A stretch of 64,000 nucleotides of DNA from Massilia frigida (GTDB taxonomy: Bacteria > Pseudomonadota > Gammaproteobacteria > Burkholderiales > Burkholderiaceae_D): positions 1-64,000 of the forward strand of contig NZ_WHJG01000026.1 of NCBI RefSeq assembly GCF_011682175.1, in the 5' to 3' direction. Numbering within the stretch: position 1 is the first letter of the stretch; each line of letters opens with the position of its first letter. This document shows positions 1 to 7,262 of this stretch, piece after piece. The notes below the pieces were generated by a model. It searched no databases and was not told where the DNA came from. It worked only from the letters and a program-made list of their open reading frames with translations. Position numbers and translations under genes: made by a program.

Positions 1-490
1 CGCCGCCCCGGCCGGCCGCGGCGGCGGCCAGGGACCAGCGTATGCGCCCTGCATGCCGTCAAGGGGGCGCTACGCCGGCACGCGCGCAGCGCGCGCCGCC
101 CTTGACCGCACTCCGGGACGGTAGAACCTCACAGCATAGCCGATGTCAAGTTTCACCGGAAACGTCATAGGGCCCAAATTTTTTCAAGAAGTCTCTGAAG
201 AGGTTCCAGAAATTCGAGTTCGGTCTCGATATCGCCCACTGGAACAAACCATTTTTCTATATGACACAAAAGATCGTTTCCGACGGCATCGTGTACGTGG
301 ACGAGAAGATCAAGAACGTCGTGTGGAGCAGGACCGGTGTCATCAAGCCGGTTGACGTGTGGACAAGCTTATCGGCGTTGCGAGGGCGCCACCACCGGAT
401 AACCGCGATTCCCTCCCCGGCCCGTGCTTGTTCGGCAGGGCCCAACGCTGTTGTATTGTCCCTTTAACTTCCCTACAGGATGCAATTTGC
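1..490. other. Leading region with no assured gene
   Basis: No confident gene was found here. Bases 1-120 are very GC-rich. From 143 onward the composition drops in GC and looks like a decayed coding region (see the entry at 143). The last 30 bases carry an AGGA-type ribosome binding site at about 476-479, ahead of the methyltransferase start at 491. No terminator or tRNA is visible. Confidence 0.5.
143..467 (+). pseudogene. Possible frameshifted small ORF, function unknown
   Basis: Two overlapping frames look as if they were once one protein. An ATG at 143 opens a frame reading MSSFTGNVIGPKFF. At the run of six T (179-184) the neighbouring frame continues with FFKKSLKRFQKFEFGLDIAH, then an internal ATG at 261 and TQKIVSDGIVYVDEKIKNVV. 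The second frame looks more protein-like (alternating charge, aromatic residues) but has a stop at 168-170 and no start before 261. A one-base indel in the T run would join them. I do not recognise the family. It may equally be non-coding. Confidence 0.2.
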
Positions 491-1360
491 ATGGATAGCA
501 AAAATACTGCCCTAAAGCAGGGCGCGACGACCGAAGATATTCAATTCCACTACGACCTGAGCCGATCTTTCTATCAGCACTGGCTCGATCGCACCATGAC
601 CTATTCGAGCGCCATGTATGAAGGCGACGACGACTTGGAGACCGCGCAGAAACGCAAACTGGACCATCACATCGCACAGGCCGAAATCGGGCCTGGGAGC
701 CGGGTTCTCGATATTGGCTGCGGGTGGGGATCGCTGATGTTCCGCTGCGCCGAGCAAATCCCGAGCAGCCACTGCGTGGGCCTGACCCTCAGCGCCGACC
801 AAAAAGAATCGATCGATGGCGCGCGATCCGACCGTATCGAGGTCCTGTTAAAGGGATGGCAAGCCTTGGAAGAAGTGCATTCGTTCGACGCTGCGGTGTC
901 GGTGGGCGCGATGGAACACTTCGTCGGTCCTGGCTGGAGCGCGGACGACAAGATCGCGGTCTATCGCGACTTTTTCAAGAAAGTGAGCTGCGTCTTGAAG
1001 CCAGGCGGATGCTTGTCGCTGCAAACCATCGTGTTCGACCGGATGGAAGAATCCGAATTCCCGCCATTCATCACGGAGAAGATCTTCCCTGGTTCCATGC
1101 TGCCGCGGCAAAGCGAAATCCTGGCAGCTTCCGACCGCGTGCTTAGCCTGGTCAACGTTCGCAATGACGCGCTCGATTATGCCCGCACCTGTCGGGAATG
1201 GGTCCAGCGGATCGAGGCCGCCAAACCCGAGCTGATCGCGATGGTCGGGGCGGATAAGACTAATGAATATGTCCAATACCTGCGCATGTCGGCAGCGGCA
1301 TTCGAGCGGCAACAGTTCGGCTTGTTGCGCTTGAAATTCCGCTCGTACGCCAGCGCATGA
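491..1360 (+). CDS. CFA-synthase-like SAM-dependent methyltransferase
   Basis: A 289-residue class I methyltransferase of the cyclopropane-fatty-acid-synthase type. Family members transfer a methyl(ene) group from S-adenosylmethionine to unsaturated lipids or related small molecules. Residues 20-41 hold the family signature (HYDLS, then WLDRTMTYSSAMY). VLDIGCGWGS at 72-81 is the SAM-binding motif I, and GLTLS at 97-101 follows as in CFA synthases. The long N-terminal domain of canonical Cfa is absent, so this is a short, probably soluble form. The start at 491 is chosen because an AGGA site lies about 11 bases upstream; an in-frame ATG at 359 would add 44 unlike residues. It is followed by a thioesterase and a Rieske oxygenase on the same strand. 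The true substrate cannot be told from sequence. Confidence 0.8.
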   Translation: MDSKNTALKQGATTEDIQFHYDLSRSFYQHWLDRTMTYSSAMYEGDDDLETAQKRKLDHHIAQAEIGPGSRVLDIGCGWGSLMFRCAEQIPSSHCVGLTLSADQKESIDGARSDRIEVLLKGWQALEEVHSFDAAVSVGAMEHFVGPGWSADDKIAVYRDFFKKVSCVLKPGGCLSLQTIVFDRMEESEFPPFITEKIFPGSMLPRQSEILAASDRVLSLVNVRNDALDYARTCREWVQRIEAAKPELIAMVGADKTNEYVQYLRMSAAAFERQQFGLLRLKFRSYASA

Positions 1361-1404
1361 CCCCCGATTTCCACGGTTCTTACCGTTTTCTTTAAGAGGT
1401 TGAC

Positions 1405-1812
1405 ATGCCCGACATTCACGAAATTGCACGCGAAATCTTTGAAGCCCAGCCGTTCAGCCAATTCCTGGCGGCCAAGCTCGTCAGCACCGGGCCGACTGAA
1501 GCGGAAATCCGCATCGACATCACTGACAATCTGAAACAGCAGCACGGTTTCGTGCATGGCGGGGTGGTCAGCTACCTCGCCGACAACTCCATTACCTTCG
1601 CTGGTGGCGTAGCGCTCGGCGGCAATGCCCTGACATCCGAGTACAAGATCAACTACGTCAGACCCGCCACGGGAACGCATCTGATCGCTCGCGCCCAGGC
1701 AAAGAGCGTCGGAAAGCGCCAGGCCGTTTGCTCGGCGGAGATCTATGCGGTGCAAGACGGGGTGGAGAAAATCTGCGCTATCGCACAAGGCACCGTGGTG
1801 CGCAGTGACTAG
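1405..1812 (+). CDS. PaaI-family hotdog thioesterase
   Basis: A 135-residue single hotdog-fold protein of the PaaI/YdiI thioesterase group, which hydrolyses acyl-CoA or aryl-CoA thioesters in the cytoplasm. The core motif QQHGFVHGGVVSYLADN (residues 45-61) has the family HGG turn at 51-53 and a conserved Asp at 60 on the hotdog helix. A good ribosome binding site (AAGAGG) lies just upstream of the ATG. The gene begins 44 bases after the methyltransferase stop, so the two are probably co-transcribed. The acyl substrate is unknown; a lipid or aromatic acid handled by its neighbours is an inference. Confidence 0.8.
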   Translation: MPDIHEIAREIFEAQPFSQFLAAKLVSTGPTEAEIRIDITDNLKQQHGFVHGGVVSYLADNSITFAGGVALGGNALTSEYKINYVRPATGTHLIARAQAKSVGKRQAVCSAEIYAVQDGVEKICAIAQGTVVRSD

Positions 1813-1891
1813 CTGGCACTTGCTCGTGGACGCGGGAACTTGATCCGATCCATGCGTTCGCACAGCTAGCCAGGGTTTTATTTGAGCGTAC

Positions 1892-1925
1892 GTTGTGCCG
1901 GCGCGGCAGCCCTCGCCGGCACAAC
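1892..1925 (+). promoter_or_regulatory. 12-bp inverted repeat before the Rieske gene
   Basis: A perfect 12-bp inverted repeat: GTTGTGCCGGCG at 1892-1903 and CGCCGGCACAAC at 1914-1925, separated by 10 bases. It ends 5 bases before the GGAG ribosome binding site of the oxygenase gene (1931-1934). There is no T run, so it is a poor terminator. It could be an operator or an mRNA stem that limits ribosome access. Confidence 0.45.
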
Positions 1926-1940
1926 AATATGGAGATTCCA

Positions 1941-3089
1941 ATGAAGCACGAAACACAAGTGGCTCTCATGCACAAGCTGTTCGCCCTGCGAGAACGCGGC
2001 CGCCAACAGGACATGCTGGGCCGTGTCGTTCAGCTACCCGTCAACGTCTATTCGGAGCCATCCATCCTTGATGACGAACTGCAGTCCGTATTCAAGGACT
2101 TCCCCATGGTGCTTGGCCATGCATCCCATGTCCAGGAGCCGGGTTCCTATCTCTTGAGCGATTGGGACAAGTTCCCCGTTGTCGTGGTGCGGGATAACGC
2201 CGGGACGCTGCGCGCCTTTCTCAACATGTGCCGGCACCGTGGCGCCAAGCTTGTCAACGGCGAGGAAGAGCGGCTGAAGGCCTTCGTTTGCCCGTTCCAC
2301 GGCTGGTCCTACAGTCTGGATGGCAAATTGAAAGGCGTGACCCGATCATACAATTTCCCGGATCTCGATCCTGCAAACTGCAATCTGCGCGAGCTTCCCG
2401 TTGCGGAAGCGTTCGGGCTCATTTGGGTTCATCCGACCGCGACGGCGTCGCTCGACATCCGAAGCTATCTCGGTGATATCGCCGACGATCTCGAGCACTT
2501 CAACATCGGAGAATTGGTTTCCTATAAGAAGACAAAGGTGGTGAAGCAAGCGAATTGGAAGCTGCTGCTCAAAACCTATCTTGAGGGCTACCATGTACCT
2601 TATCTGCACCGCACCACCTTGCAAGCGGCGCTTAAAAATGGTGTCATCGCCCATTATGAGCACGGACCGAATATCAGGCTGGTTGCGGCCAGGACGAATA
2701 TCGAAGAGGCAATGCATGTTCCCGAAAGCGATTGGAACATTCTCAATTTCGCATCGGTGTACTACACGCTGTTCCCCAATACCTTCTTTATCATGCACCC
2801 GGATTACGTATCCATTAATATGTTCTTCCCGATAGCGCCGAATCAAACAATCTGGACCCACGAAATGCTGTACCGGCCGGCAGACTTCCAGGGGAAGGAT
2901 GCCGAGAAATCACTGGCCAAGCGCTTCGAGTTCACCAACGACGTCGTGTTCGACGGCGAGGATTTTGCGGTGGCCGAAGGCGTCCAGTCAGGCATCGAGT
3001 TCGCCCCAAATGAAGTCCATACGCTGGGACTGGAGGAGGGCTTGCTGGGCATGTTTCAAGCCAGCGTGGATGCTGCCATTGCCAAATAA
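1941..3089 (+). CDS. Rieske non-heme iron oxygenase, alpha subunit
   Basis: A 382-residue catalytic subunit of a ring-hydroxylating or related Rieske oxygenase. The Rieske [2Fe-2S] ligands are visible as C97-x-H99 and C117-x2-H120 (CRHRG ... CPFHGWSYSLDG). The mononuclear iron site is in the C-terminal domain: LEGYHVPYLH gives H218 and H223, and GEDFAVAEG near residue 340 supplies the expected acidic ligand. The length is typical for the family. The start at 1941 has GGAG six bases upstream; the open frame extends back to 1893 but across the inverted repeat. No ferredoxin or reductase gene is adjacent, so electrons must come from a partner encoded elsewhere. Ring hydroxylation, N-demethylation or quaternary-amine cleavage are all possible. 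Confidence 0.9.
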   Translation: MKHETQVALMHKLFALRERGRQQDMLGRVVQLPVNVYSEPSILDDELQSVFKDFPMVLGHASHVQEPGSYLLSDWDKFPVVVVRDNAGTLRAFLNMCRHRGAKLVNGEEERLKAFVCPFHGWSYSLDGKLKGVTRSYNFPDLDPANCNLRELPVAEAFGLIWVHPTATASLDIRSYLGDIADDLEHFNIGELVSYKKTKVVKQANWKLLLKTYLEGYHVPYLHRTTLQAALKNGVIAHYEHGPNIRLVAARTNIEEAMHVPESDWNILNFASVYYTLFPNTFFIMHPDYVSINMFFPIAPNQTIWTHEMLYRPADFQGKDAEKSLAKRFEFTNDVVFDGEDFAVAEGVQSGIEFAPNEVHTLGLEEGLLGMFQASVDAAIAK

Positions 3090-3120
3090 ATTGACGTAGC
3101 CCGAGGCCGGCATCCGCAAG

Positions 3121-3163
3121 GCCGGCTGGTCGAAAGAACCTGGCGGGCAGCCGGCACAACAAT
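3121..3163. repeat. Hairpin and repeated 14-mer after the Rieske gene
   Basis: GCCGGCTG at 3121-3128 pairs with CAGCCGGC at 3148-3155, a possible transcription stop for the oxygenase gene. The overlapping 14-mer GCCGGCACAACAAT (3150-3163) is an exact copy of bases 1915-1928, so the same sequence lies at the 5' ends of both the oxygenase gene and the following S41 fragment. Confidence 0.4.
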
Positions 3164-3167
3164 CACA

Positions 3168-3641
3168 ATGAGAAGCCAGATTTCCAAGCATGCCACGTAC
3201 CCAGATCGCCGCCCCCTGTTCGCTCGCCTTCCTCGCCTTGCCAAAGCCATGCCCTCGCTGGCCATGAGCGGCACGCTCGCTGCCGGTGAGGCACTTTCCC
3301 AGGCAATTGACACGCCTGCCGCCGCACGCAGCGCCGCCCAGTGGCAGCGTACCGCCATCGACGATATTGAAGCCGCATATCGCCTCACATTGGAAAATCA
3401 CCCTTGCACTTACGACACCGCAAACCCCGGCTTGCGCAACAATCTCGCCGTGGCCAGGGAACAGGGATTGGCCCTTGCAGCCAAGGTCACCAATGGTGCA
3501 CCTTCCGTCCCTGGCTTTGCTACGGGCCGGTGGAAAAATCAACCTGCAACGAATTCGATATTCTCTGCGACAGGCGATGATGGCGGTGCCGGGCGCATTG
3601 CGCCACGCGTGTGCGGCGTTGCCCTGCATGCGCCGGGTTGA
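3168..3641 (+). pseudogene. N-terminal fragment of an S41-type peptidase
   Basis: The open frame encodes 157 residues. Residues about 57-107 (from AAQWQRTAIDDIEAAYRLTL through NHPCTYDTANPGLRNN to LALAAKV) match the N-terminal part I associate with secreted S41 (C-terminal-processing-like) peptidases. After about residue 107 the likeness stops and the remaining 50 residues look random. The whole S41 catalytic domain is missing, and no ribosome binding site precedes the ATG. I read it as the stub of a deleted gene. The family call is from memory of the motif and is tentative. Confidence 0.4.
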
Positions 3642-3661
3642 CGCACGCATGGCGCAATGCG
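3594..3661. repeat. Long imperfect inverted repeat, likely terminator
   Basis: Arms GCATTGCGCCACGCGT (3595-3610) and ACGCATGGCGCAATGC (3645-3660) pair at 15 of 16 positions, with one more pair outside, around a 34-base loop. It lies at the junction between the S41 fragment and the 3' end of the minus-strand radical SAM gene, so it may stop transcription from either side or be the footprint of a deletion. Confidence 0.45.
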
Positions 3662-3721
3662 GCCGTTGGCCTTTTACACCCAGCACGCCAGTTGGCGTTG
3701 TTGTGCTGCTGATAGCGCAGC

Positions 3722-4891
3722 TTAGGAAAACAAATCCAGCTGGCCGGTGGCGTTGCCGCATTGTTTGGGCTTGGCCGGGGGAACGACGATCGGCTTCTTG
3801 AAGCGTGACGTGTCCAGCTCGCCAAACCGCCCGCTGGTCAGGTTCATGCCCAGCCGCTGCACCGCCTTGACGAAACGCTGTCGAATAAGGTCGGCCCACA
3901 CGCCCTCGCCCGACATGCGTTTGCTGAAGTCGCTATCGTACTCCTTGCCGCCGCGCATCTCGCGCACGCGGTTCATCACCCGCTGCGCCCGCTCGGGAAA
4001 GTGTGCCTGCAGCCATTCCTGGAACAGGGGATTGACCTCCCACGGCAGGCGCAGCACGACGTAGTGCGCGCTCACTGCACCGGCATCGCGCGCGGCTTCC
4101 AGCACCCGTTCGAGCTCGGGCTCGGTGATGAAGGGAATCACCGGCGCGACGCTGACCCGCACCGGGATGCCCGCGTCCGTCAGCCGCCTGATCGTGCGCA
4201 GGCGCCGCGCCGGTGCCGCCGCGCGCGGTTCCAGCGTGCGCGAGATTTCCGGGTCGAGCGTGGTGATGGTAAGCGCCGCAATCGCCTGGTTCTTGGCCGC
4301 CATGGCCGCGATGAGGTCGACGTCGCGCTCGATCAGCGACGACTTGCTGATCAGCGCCACCGGATGCTCGCAATCGTGCAGCACCTCCAGCACGCGCCGG
4401 GTGATGCCCAGGCCACGCTCGCACGGCTGGTAGGCGTCGGTATTCACACCCAGCGCAATCGGCTCGGGCACGTAGGATGGCCTGGCCAGCTCGCGCCGCA
4501 GCAAATCGGGCGCGTTGACCTTGGCGAACAGGCGGCTCTCGAAGTCCAGCCCCGGCGACAGCCCCAGGTAACTGTGCGACGGCCGCGCAAAACAATAAAT
4601 GCAGCCGTGCTCGCACCCGCGATAGGGATTGAGCGACACATTGAAGGGAATGTCGGGCGAGGTATTGCGGCTCAGGATGGTTTTGGCGAACTCGTCCGTG
4701 ACCTGGGTGCGGAAGGGCGCCGGCGCCTCGTCTTCGTCGTCTTCATGCACCCAGCCGTCGTCGAACCGCTCACGCGTGTTGACTTCGTAGCGGCCTTGCA
4801 GATTGGTCACCGCTCCCCGCCCCTTCTGCGCAGCCAGCGGACGCGGCGGGAGCATGACGCTTTCTTCAACATCCTTGTCGCGATCGGTCAC
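3722..4891 (-). CDS. PA0069-family radical SAM protein, SOS-linked
   Basis: A 389-residue radical SAM protein of the PA0069 / COG1533 group (annotated as related to spore photoproduct lyase; function not established). The [4Fe-4S] motif C93-x3-C97-x2-C100 (RGCEHGCIYCF) binds the cluster that cleaves S-adenosylmethionine. The protein ends GQLDLFS; QLDLF is a match to the pentapeptide by which polymerases and repair factors bind the DnaN sliding clamp. A perfect LexA-type operator lies just upstream (4908-4923). Both point to a job in DNA damage or replication stress, which is inference. The start used here is GTG at 4891; an ATG at 4855 with GAAGAAAG upstream is an alternative and would leave the cluster motif intact. 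Confidence 0.85.
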   Translation of the reverse strand: MTDRDKDVEESVMLPPRPLAAQKGRGAVTNLQGRYEVNTRERFDDGWVHEDDEDEAPAPFRTQVTDEFAKTILSRNTSPDIPFNVSLNPYRGCEHGCIYCFARPSHSYLGLSPGLDFESRLFAKVNAPDLLRRELARPSYVPEPIALGVNTDAYQPCERGLGITRRVLEVLHDCEHPVALISKSSLIERDVDLIAAMAAKNQAIAALTITTLDPEISRTLEPRAAAPARRLRTIRRLTDAGIPVRVSVAPVIPFITEPELERVLEAARDAGAVSAHYVVLRLPWEVNPLFQEWLQAHFPERAQRVMNRVREMRGGKEYDSDFSKRMSGEGVWADLIRQRFVKAVQRLGMNLTSGRFGELDTSRFKKPIVVPPAKPKQCGNATGQLDLFS

Positions 4892-4907
4892 CTGAGCACC
4901 TATTTAA

Positions 4908-4923
4908 CTGTATAAACATACAG
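4908..4923 (-). promoter_or_regulatory. LexA-binding site (SOS box)
   Basis: CTGTATAAACATACAG fits the proteobacterial LexA consensus CTGT-N8-ACAG at all eight fixed positions, with an AT-only core apart from one C. It lies 17 bases before the GTG start (53 before the alternative ATG) of the radical SAM gene, where repressor would block transcription. Established knowledge: LexA cleavage after DNA damage releases such promoters. Confidence 0.85.
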
Positions 4924-4960
4924 TATTCTACGTTGGTGCCGCCGCCAGTTCAAGCAGCGT

Positions 4961-5605
4961 TCAAAGCCGGCCTTGATGCAGCACAAACGCATCGATCAAA
5001 TCATCGAAAGCGCGGCTCAGCGGGAGGAACTTGTCATGATCGCCTTCGATCTCGCCCAAGGCATGGCAAGTTGCCTCCAGGGTCGATAGCTGGTCCGGCG
5101 CATGCGCCTTGCGAATGCGGTAGCGCGACGGCGGCATGCCGTTCAGCGGCAGGCGCGGCAGCGCATGCAGCAAAGGGTTGAGATAAAGCATCTTGCGGCT
5201 CTTGCGCCAGGTGCCGTCCAGCACCACCAGCAACAGTTTCCCGGGCGCGTGCAACAGTTCCGGCGGCAGTGGCGGCGGTGCCGGCATGCCCAGCGACCTG
5301 TCGTCCGGCGTGTCCGGATACAGCAGCACGGCGCGCCGGCCATCGAGCGCCAGCAGCTCGCCGAGCTGCGCCGGATCGAATGCTTCGCCCGCAACCAGCG
5401 TGCTGCCCGCCACGCTCAGGTGCAGCAGGCGCGCGCTGCCCTTGGCATTACTCACCTCCATGGGATGCTGCAGGATCAGCAGCCGCACCGCGCTTGCCAC
5501 CGGACTGATCCATCGGCAAATGCAGGCCACGGCCGGCCGCGCACAGTGCGCACAGATGCTGCGCCGTACCGGACTGGCCTGCCCGGGCTGGCCCGGCCCG
5601 GTCAT
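4961..5605 (-). CDS. tapT: DTW-domain tRNA-uridine aminocarboxypropyltransferase
   Basis: A 214-residue DTW-domain protein. The family (TapT/YfiP in E. coli) makes 3-(3-amino-3-carboxypropyl)uridine at tRNA position 47 from S-adenosylmethionine. The DTW signature is seen as VVLDGTWRKSRKML (D130, T132, W133). Four N-terminal cysteines (C18, C21, C28, C30) form a probable metal site. LILQHPMEVSNAKGSARLL (43-61) is also typical of the family. GGGAG lies 4 bases upstream of the ATG. It follows the radical SAM gene's promoter region on the same strand, so the two could share transcripts only by read-through across the LexA site. Confidence 0.8.
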   Translation of the reverse strand: MTGPGQPGQASPVRRSICAHCARPAVACICRWISPVASAVRLLILQHPMEVSNAKGSARLLHLSVAGSTLVAGEAFDPAQLGELLALDGRRAVLLYPDTPDDRSLGMPAPPPLPPELLHAPGKLLLVVLDGTWRKSRKMLYLNPLLHALPRLPLNGMPPSRYRIRKAHAPDQLSTLEATCHALGEIEGDHDKFLPLSRAFDDLIDAFVLHQGRL

Positions 5606-5960
5606 CGGACTCCCACCCGGCGCGACAGCGCGTCAAAAACCAGCCGGACAATGGCAAAACCGGGCGGCAAGCCGCTTGCGGGGGTGGAATTGTTCATGAT
5701 GGCGAAAGGCGCAAGGCTCAAGGATGACGGCCTGCGCATGTTAACACCGGCAAGCCGGTAGCGCGAGGACACTTTTTCCAATTGGAAATATTCCCAGCAT
5801 CCTGGTTCCGGCAACGCGACCATCGAAGCAACAAAGCGTGCAATCGGCAACTATTTTTCTCACAACAGGCGTCGAATTGATATTCCGGTATTGCCCAGCG
5901 TCATCACCCTGCATAGAATAAAATAATTCCTTTAGGCAATCCAATCCATCGGAGCCCACC
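5606..5960. promoter_or_regulatory. Divergent intergenic region with palindromes
   Basis: A 355-base spacer between tapT (minus) and a secreted hydrolase (plus). It holds a 14-bp perfect palindrome TTTCCAATTGGAAA (5775-5788), a plausible dimeric-regulator site, and a short hairpin ACCGGC-AA-GCCGGT (5746-5759). The last 40 bases are AT-rich (TAGAATAAAATAAT near 5914-5927) and probably contain the -10 region for the plus-strand gene. GGAG at 5951-5954 is the ribosome binding site of that gene. No gene is supported here. Confidence 0.4.
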
Positions 5961-7163
5961 ATCGCCACCCTGATTCCCCGCGCCCTGCGCCTGTTCCTGA
6001 CCGCCCTCGTGACCGGCTTCACCTTGCTGCCGTCGGTGGCGAGCGAGCAGGAATTGGCGCTCGACTACCGGCTCAACGAGCAGGTCATCGCCGTTCCCGC
6101 CGGACCGTCGCGCCAGTCGGAATTGCAGACGACCGTATTCCGTCCCAACGGCGCCGGCCCGTTTCCCTTGCTGATCATCAACCACGGCAAGGAATCGGGC
6201 GAGCCGCGCAAGCAGGTGCGCGAGCGCTTCATCTACATGGCGACCGCCTTCGTCAAGCGCGGCTATGCGGTACTGGTGCCGATGCGGCGCGGCTTCGCCG
6301 GCTCCACCGGCAACTACGCCGACCATGGCTGCAACATGACCGCCAACGGCTATGCCCAGGTCAGCGATGTGCGCGACACCATCGACTTCGCGCGCCGCCA
6401 GAACTGGGTCGACCCCGGGCGCATCGTGGTCGCCGGCCAGTCCTACGGCGGGCTGGCCACCATCGCCCTGGGCACGCGCGAGGTGCCCGGCGTGCGCGGC
6501 CTGATCAATTTTGCCGGCGGCCTGCGCGACGACGCCGACCGCTGCGACTGGCGCGCGCAACTGGTGCACGCCTTCGCCACCTACGGCGCCAGCAACAAGA
6601 TTCCCAGCCTGTGGATGTATGGCGTGAACGATTCGCTGTTCGGACCGGACCTGGTGGCGCGCATGCACGCGGCCTTCGAGCGGGCTGGCGGCAAGGCGCG
6701 CCTGGTCGAATTCGGCGCCTTCAAGCGCGACGCGCACGGCATGGCCGCCAGCCGCGACGGCGCCGGCATCTGGTGGCGCGAGACCGAACGTTTCCTCCAG
6801 CAAATCGGCATGCCGACCAGCGAAGTGGTCGCGGTGGCCGATGCGCCGAGCGTGCCGAAAACCGATTTTGCCCGCGTCGACGATATCGCCGCCGTGCCCT
6901 ACCTGAGCGAAAACGGACGCGCCGCCTATCGCGAGTATCTGCACAAGATGACCCCGCGCGCCTTTGCCGTCTCGCCCAGCGGCGCCTGGTGCTGGGCCGA
7001 GGAAGGGGAAGACCCGCACGCGCGCGCGCTGGCCGCCTGCGCGCGCACCAGCGGCCAGCCGTGCCAGTTGTACTCGGTCGACGACTACGTGGTGTGGCAA
7101 GGAAAGCTGGCCTCCAGCGGCGCCAATGCCGACAGCGGCGGGGCCGGCGCGGCCAGCCTCTGA
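5961..7163 (+). CDS. Secreted alpha/beta hydrolase, probable ATC start
   Basis: A 400-residue alpha/beta hydrolase of the dienelactone-hydrolase-like group. The nucleophile elbow is GQSYGG; NDSLFG supplies the likely acid and DAHGM the histidine. After the hydrolase domain a C-terminal segment of about 85 residues carries three cysteines (W-C-W, ACARTSGQPCQ). The N-terminus from 5961 reads as a signal peptide (RALRLFLTALVTGFTLLP, then SVAS). The frame has no ATG after its upstream stop at 5919. GGAG at 5951-5954 is ideally spaced for ATC at 5961, a very rare initiation codon. GTG at 6009 has no ribosome binding site and would cut the signal peptide. A recent ATG-to-ATC change or a sequencing error is possible. 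The substrate is unknown. Confidence 0.75.
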   Translation: MATLIPRALRLFLTALVTGFTLLPSVASEQELALDYRLNEQVIAVPAGPSRQSELQTTVFRPNGAGPFPLLIINHGKESGEPRKQVRERFIYMATAFVKRGYAVLVPMRRGFAGSTGNYADHGCNMTANGYAQVSDVRDTIDFARRQNWVDPGRIVVAGQSYGGLATIALGTREVPGVRGLINFAGGLRDDADRCDWRAQLVHAFATYGASNKIPSLWMYGVNDSLFGPDLVARMHAAFERAGGKARLVEFGAFKRDAHGMAASRDGAGIWWRETERFLQQIGMPTSEVVAVADAPSVPKTDFARVDDIAAVPYLSENGRAAYREYLHKMTPRAFAVSPSGAWCWAEEGEDPHARALAACARTSGQPCQLYSVDDYVVWQGKLASSGANADSGGAGAASL

Positions 7164-7262
7164 CGCGGCCGTGGCGCAACATAGCCCGCACGCGACAAGC
7201 GCGTGCGCGCGCCAAATGCATATACAATGTGTGCGACGTTTTTTCTCTTTGGAGAGACTTTC

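Noticed and set aside
5602-5850. 82-residue open frame on the minus strand
   Set aside because: No ribosome binding site, overlaps the tapT start and contains no recognisable motif.
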